A stretch of 6,387 nucleotides of DNA from Collinsella aerofaciens (GTDB lineage: Bacteria > Actinomycetota > Coriobacteriia > Coriobacteriales > Coriobacteriaceae): NCBI GenBank assembly GCA_014846205.1, contig RKAY01000017.1, positions 1 to 6,387 of the forward strand, given 5' to 3'. Under the pieces are notes generated by a model, which worked only from the letters and a program-made list of their open reading frames with translations, was not told the origin of the DNA and did not search any database. The translations under genes and the position numbers were made by a program. Position 1 is the stretch's first letter; every line of letters begins with the position of its first letter. Positions 5,362-6,387 of the stretch are shown piece by piece.

Positions 5362-6387
5362 TCATTTTGCCCAGGGGAAGGCCGATGCCGCGGCCATGTT
5401 CTTGCGCACGAGCTCGTCGCGCACCCGGGCAAGGCCCTGTTCCATACCCACCACGTAGGTCTGCGGATACAGGAAGCGCTTGAAAGCCGCGTCCAGATGA
5501 TCGAGTGCCCAAGCACAGCGCTCGCGCGCGTCCTCGATGCTCTCACGCGGAGCCACCGCACTGCCATCGCGCACGATCGGCACCAGCAGCTCGCGATACT
5601 CAAGCTCCGACACATCGGTCACCAGGGCGGCATCGTTCACGGCCACGAGGGTATTGCCGCGCGCGGCGCCCTCCCCCGCCAGGTGGTCCTCGTCATAGAT
5701 CATGTCGCAGACCGGGCCGCCAAAGCCGTCGTAATAGCGGCGCACACGCTGAACGCCCGGAATCGTGCGCTTGTAGGGCTGCTCGGAGAGCTTCACCACC
5801 GGCGTCCACGGGTCCGCATCGCTCGCACGACGGGCGGAAAGCTTGTACACGCCGCCCAGCGCCGGCTGATCGTAGCAGGTCGCGAGCTTGGTGCCCACGC
5901 CAAAGCTGTCGATGGGTGCGCCCTGGTCGAGCAGCGACTGAATCGTGTACTCGTCAAGGTCGTTGGACACCGAGATCCCCACATAAGGCAAGCCCTCGGC
6001 ATCGAAACGACCGCGGACATACTTGGAGAGCTTGGCCAGATCGCCTGAGTCAATGCGAATAGCCGACAGGCGCTCGCCCGCCGCCTCCATCTCCTTGGCA
6101 ACCGTAATGGCATGCTCGCAGCCCTCGCGCACGTCGTAGGTATCGATGAGCAGCGTGCAGTTCTTGGGGCTCGACTTGGCAAACGCACGGAAGGCCTCGA
6201 GCTCGGAGTCAAAGCTCATCACCCAGCTGTGCGCATGCGTGCCAAAGACGGGAATGCCGTAACGGCGCCCGGCAAGCACGTTAGACGTGGACGAGCAGCC
6301 GGCCACATAGCTTGCGCGGGCGACGGCCAGACCGCCATCGGGACCCTGGGCGCGGCGCAGGCCAAACTCGGCGACGGGACGGCCGTC
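5362..6387 (-). CDS. pncB: Nicotinate phosphoribosyltransferase, C-terminal part (5' end outside window)
   Basis: The enzyme joins nicotinate to PRPP to give nicotinate mononucleotide, the entry step of NAD salvage (Preiss-Handler pathway), in the cytoplasm. The frame is open to the right edge, so 341 residues plus the TGA stop at 5362-5364 are visible. By family length, roughly 130-150 N-terminal residues are outside. Motifs, numbered in the fragment: EFGLRRAQG at 7-15, GCSSTSNVLAG at 30-40, GTHAHSW at 49-55 (His53 matches the histidine position phosphorylated in characterised enzymes), LLIDTYD at 79-85, IRIDSGDL at 110-117, SNDLDEY at 141-147 and FGVGTKLAT at 162-170, the phosphate-binding end of the barrel. 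The GTG at 6304-6306 is an internal Val codon, not a start, because the conserved sequence continues upstream of it. The protein ends PWAK. It lies upstream of proB on the same strand, so co-transcription is possible but a weak terminator-like hairpin lies between them. Confidence 0.95.
   Translation of the reverse strand, partial: DGRPVAEFGLRRAQGPDGGLAVARASYVAGCSSTSNVLAGRRYGIPVFGTHAHSWVMSFDSELEAFRAFAKSSPKNCTLLIDTYDVREGCEHAITVAKEMEAAGERLSAIRIDSGDLAKLSKYVRGRFDAEGLPYVGISVSNDLDEYTIQSLLDQGAPIDSFGVGTKLATCYDQPALGGVYKLSARRASDADPWTPVVKLSEQPYKRTIPGVQRVRRYYDGFGGPVCDMIYDEDHLAGEGAARGNTLVAVNDAALVTDVSELEYRELLVPIVRDGSAVAPRESIEDARERCAWALDHLDAAFKRFLYPQTYVVGMEQGLARVRDELVRKNMAAASAFPWAK

Noticed and set aside
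4185..6048. Long + strand open frames opposite proB and pncB (4185-4976, 5302-6048)
   Set aside because: They mirror well-conserved minus-strand enzymes, show Arg/His-rich shadow composition and have no ribosome binding sites. The one starting at 5302 begins inside the proB leader.

Overview
The window is GC-rich (by eye about 60% G+C), tightly packed bacterial DNA. Protein sequences, codon use and short GC-rich intergenic repeats suggest an actinobacterium of the class Coriobacteriia, most like Collinsella. That assignment comes from recognition, not from a search. Six protein genes are supported, two of them cut by the window edges, and all look intact where visible.

Layout, left to right: (1) the 3' part of a CarD-like RNA polymerase-binding regulator on +; (2) a small HD-superfamily phosphohydrolase of the COG2316 type on +; (3) proA on -, convergent with the HD gene; (4) an S33-family alpha/beta hydrolase (prolyl aminopeptidase-like) on +, divergent from proA; (5) a 199-base convergent spacer with no gene but with tandem short repeats and a nested 99-base fold-back; (6) proB on -; (7) the C-terminal two thirds of a nicotinate phosphoribosyltransferase on -, upstream of proB and running off the right edge.

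ProB and ProA catalyse the first two steps of proline synthesis from glutamate. Their genes are usually adjacent, but here an oppositely oriented peptidase gene separates them. That peptidase belongs to a family that often releases N-terminal proline, so the block may be a proline supply neighbourhood (inference). The nicotinate phosphoribosyltransferase belongs to NAD salvage and has no obvious link beyond shared direction.

I do not see a new multi-gene system such as defence, secretion, CRISPR or phage. The unexplained signal is intergenic: an exact 43-base repeat, present twice, that folds into a 16-bp bidirectional terminator-like hairpin; a second tandem repeat that shares sub-motifs with it; and a three-stem nested palindrome between the hydrolase and proB. 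proB also lacks a visible ribosome binding site and has an odd C-rich leader.
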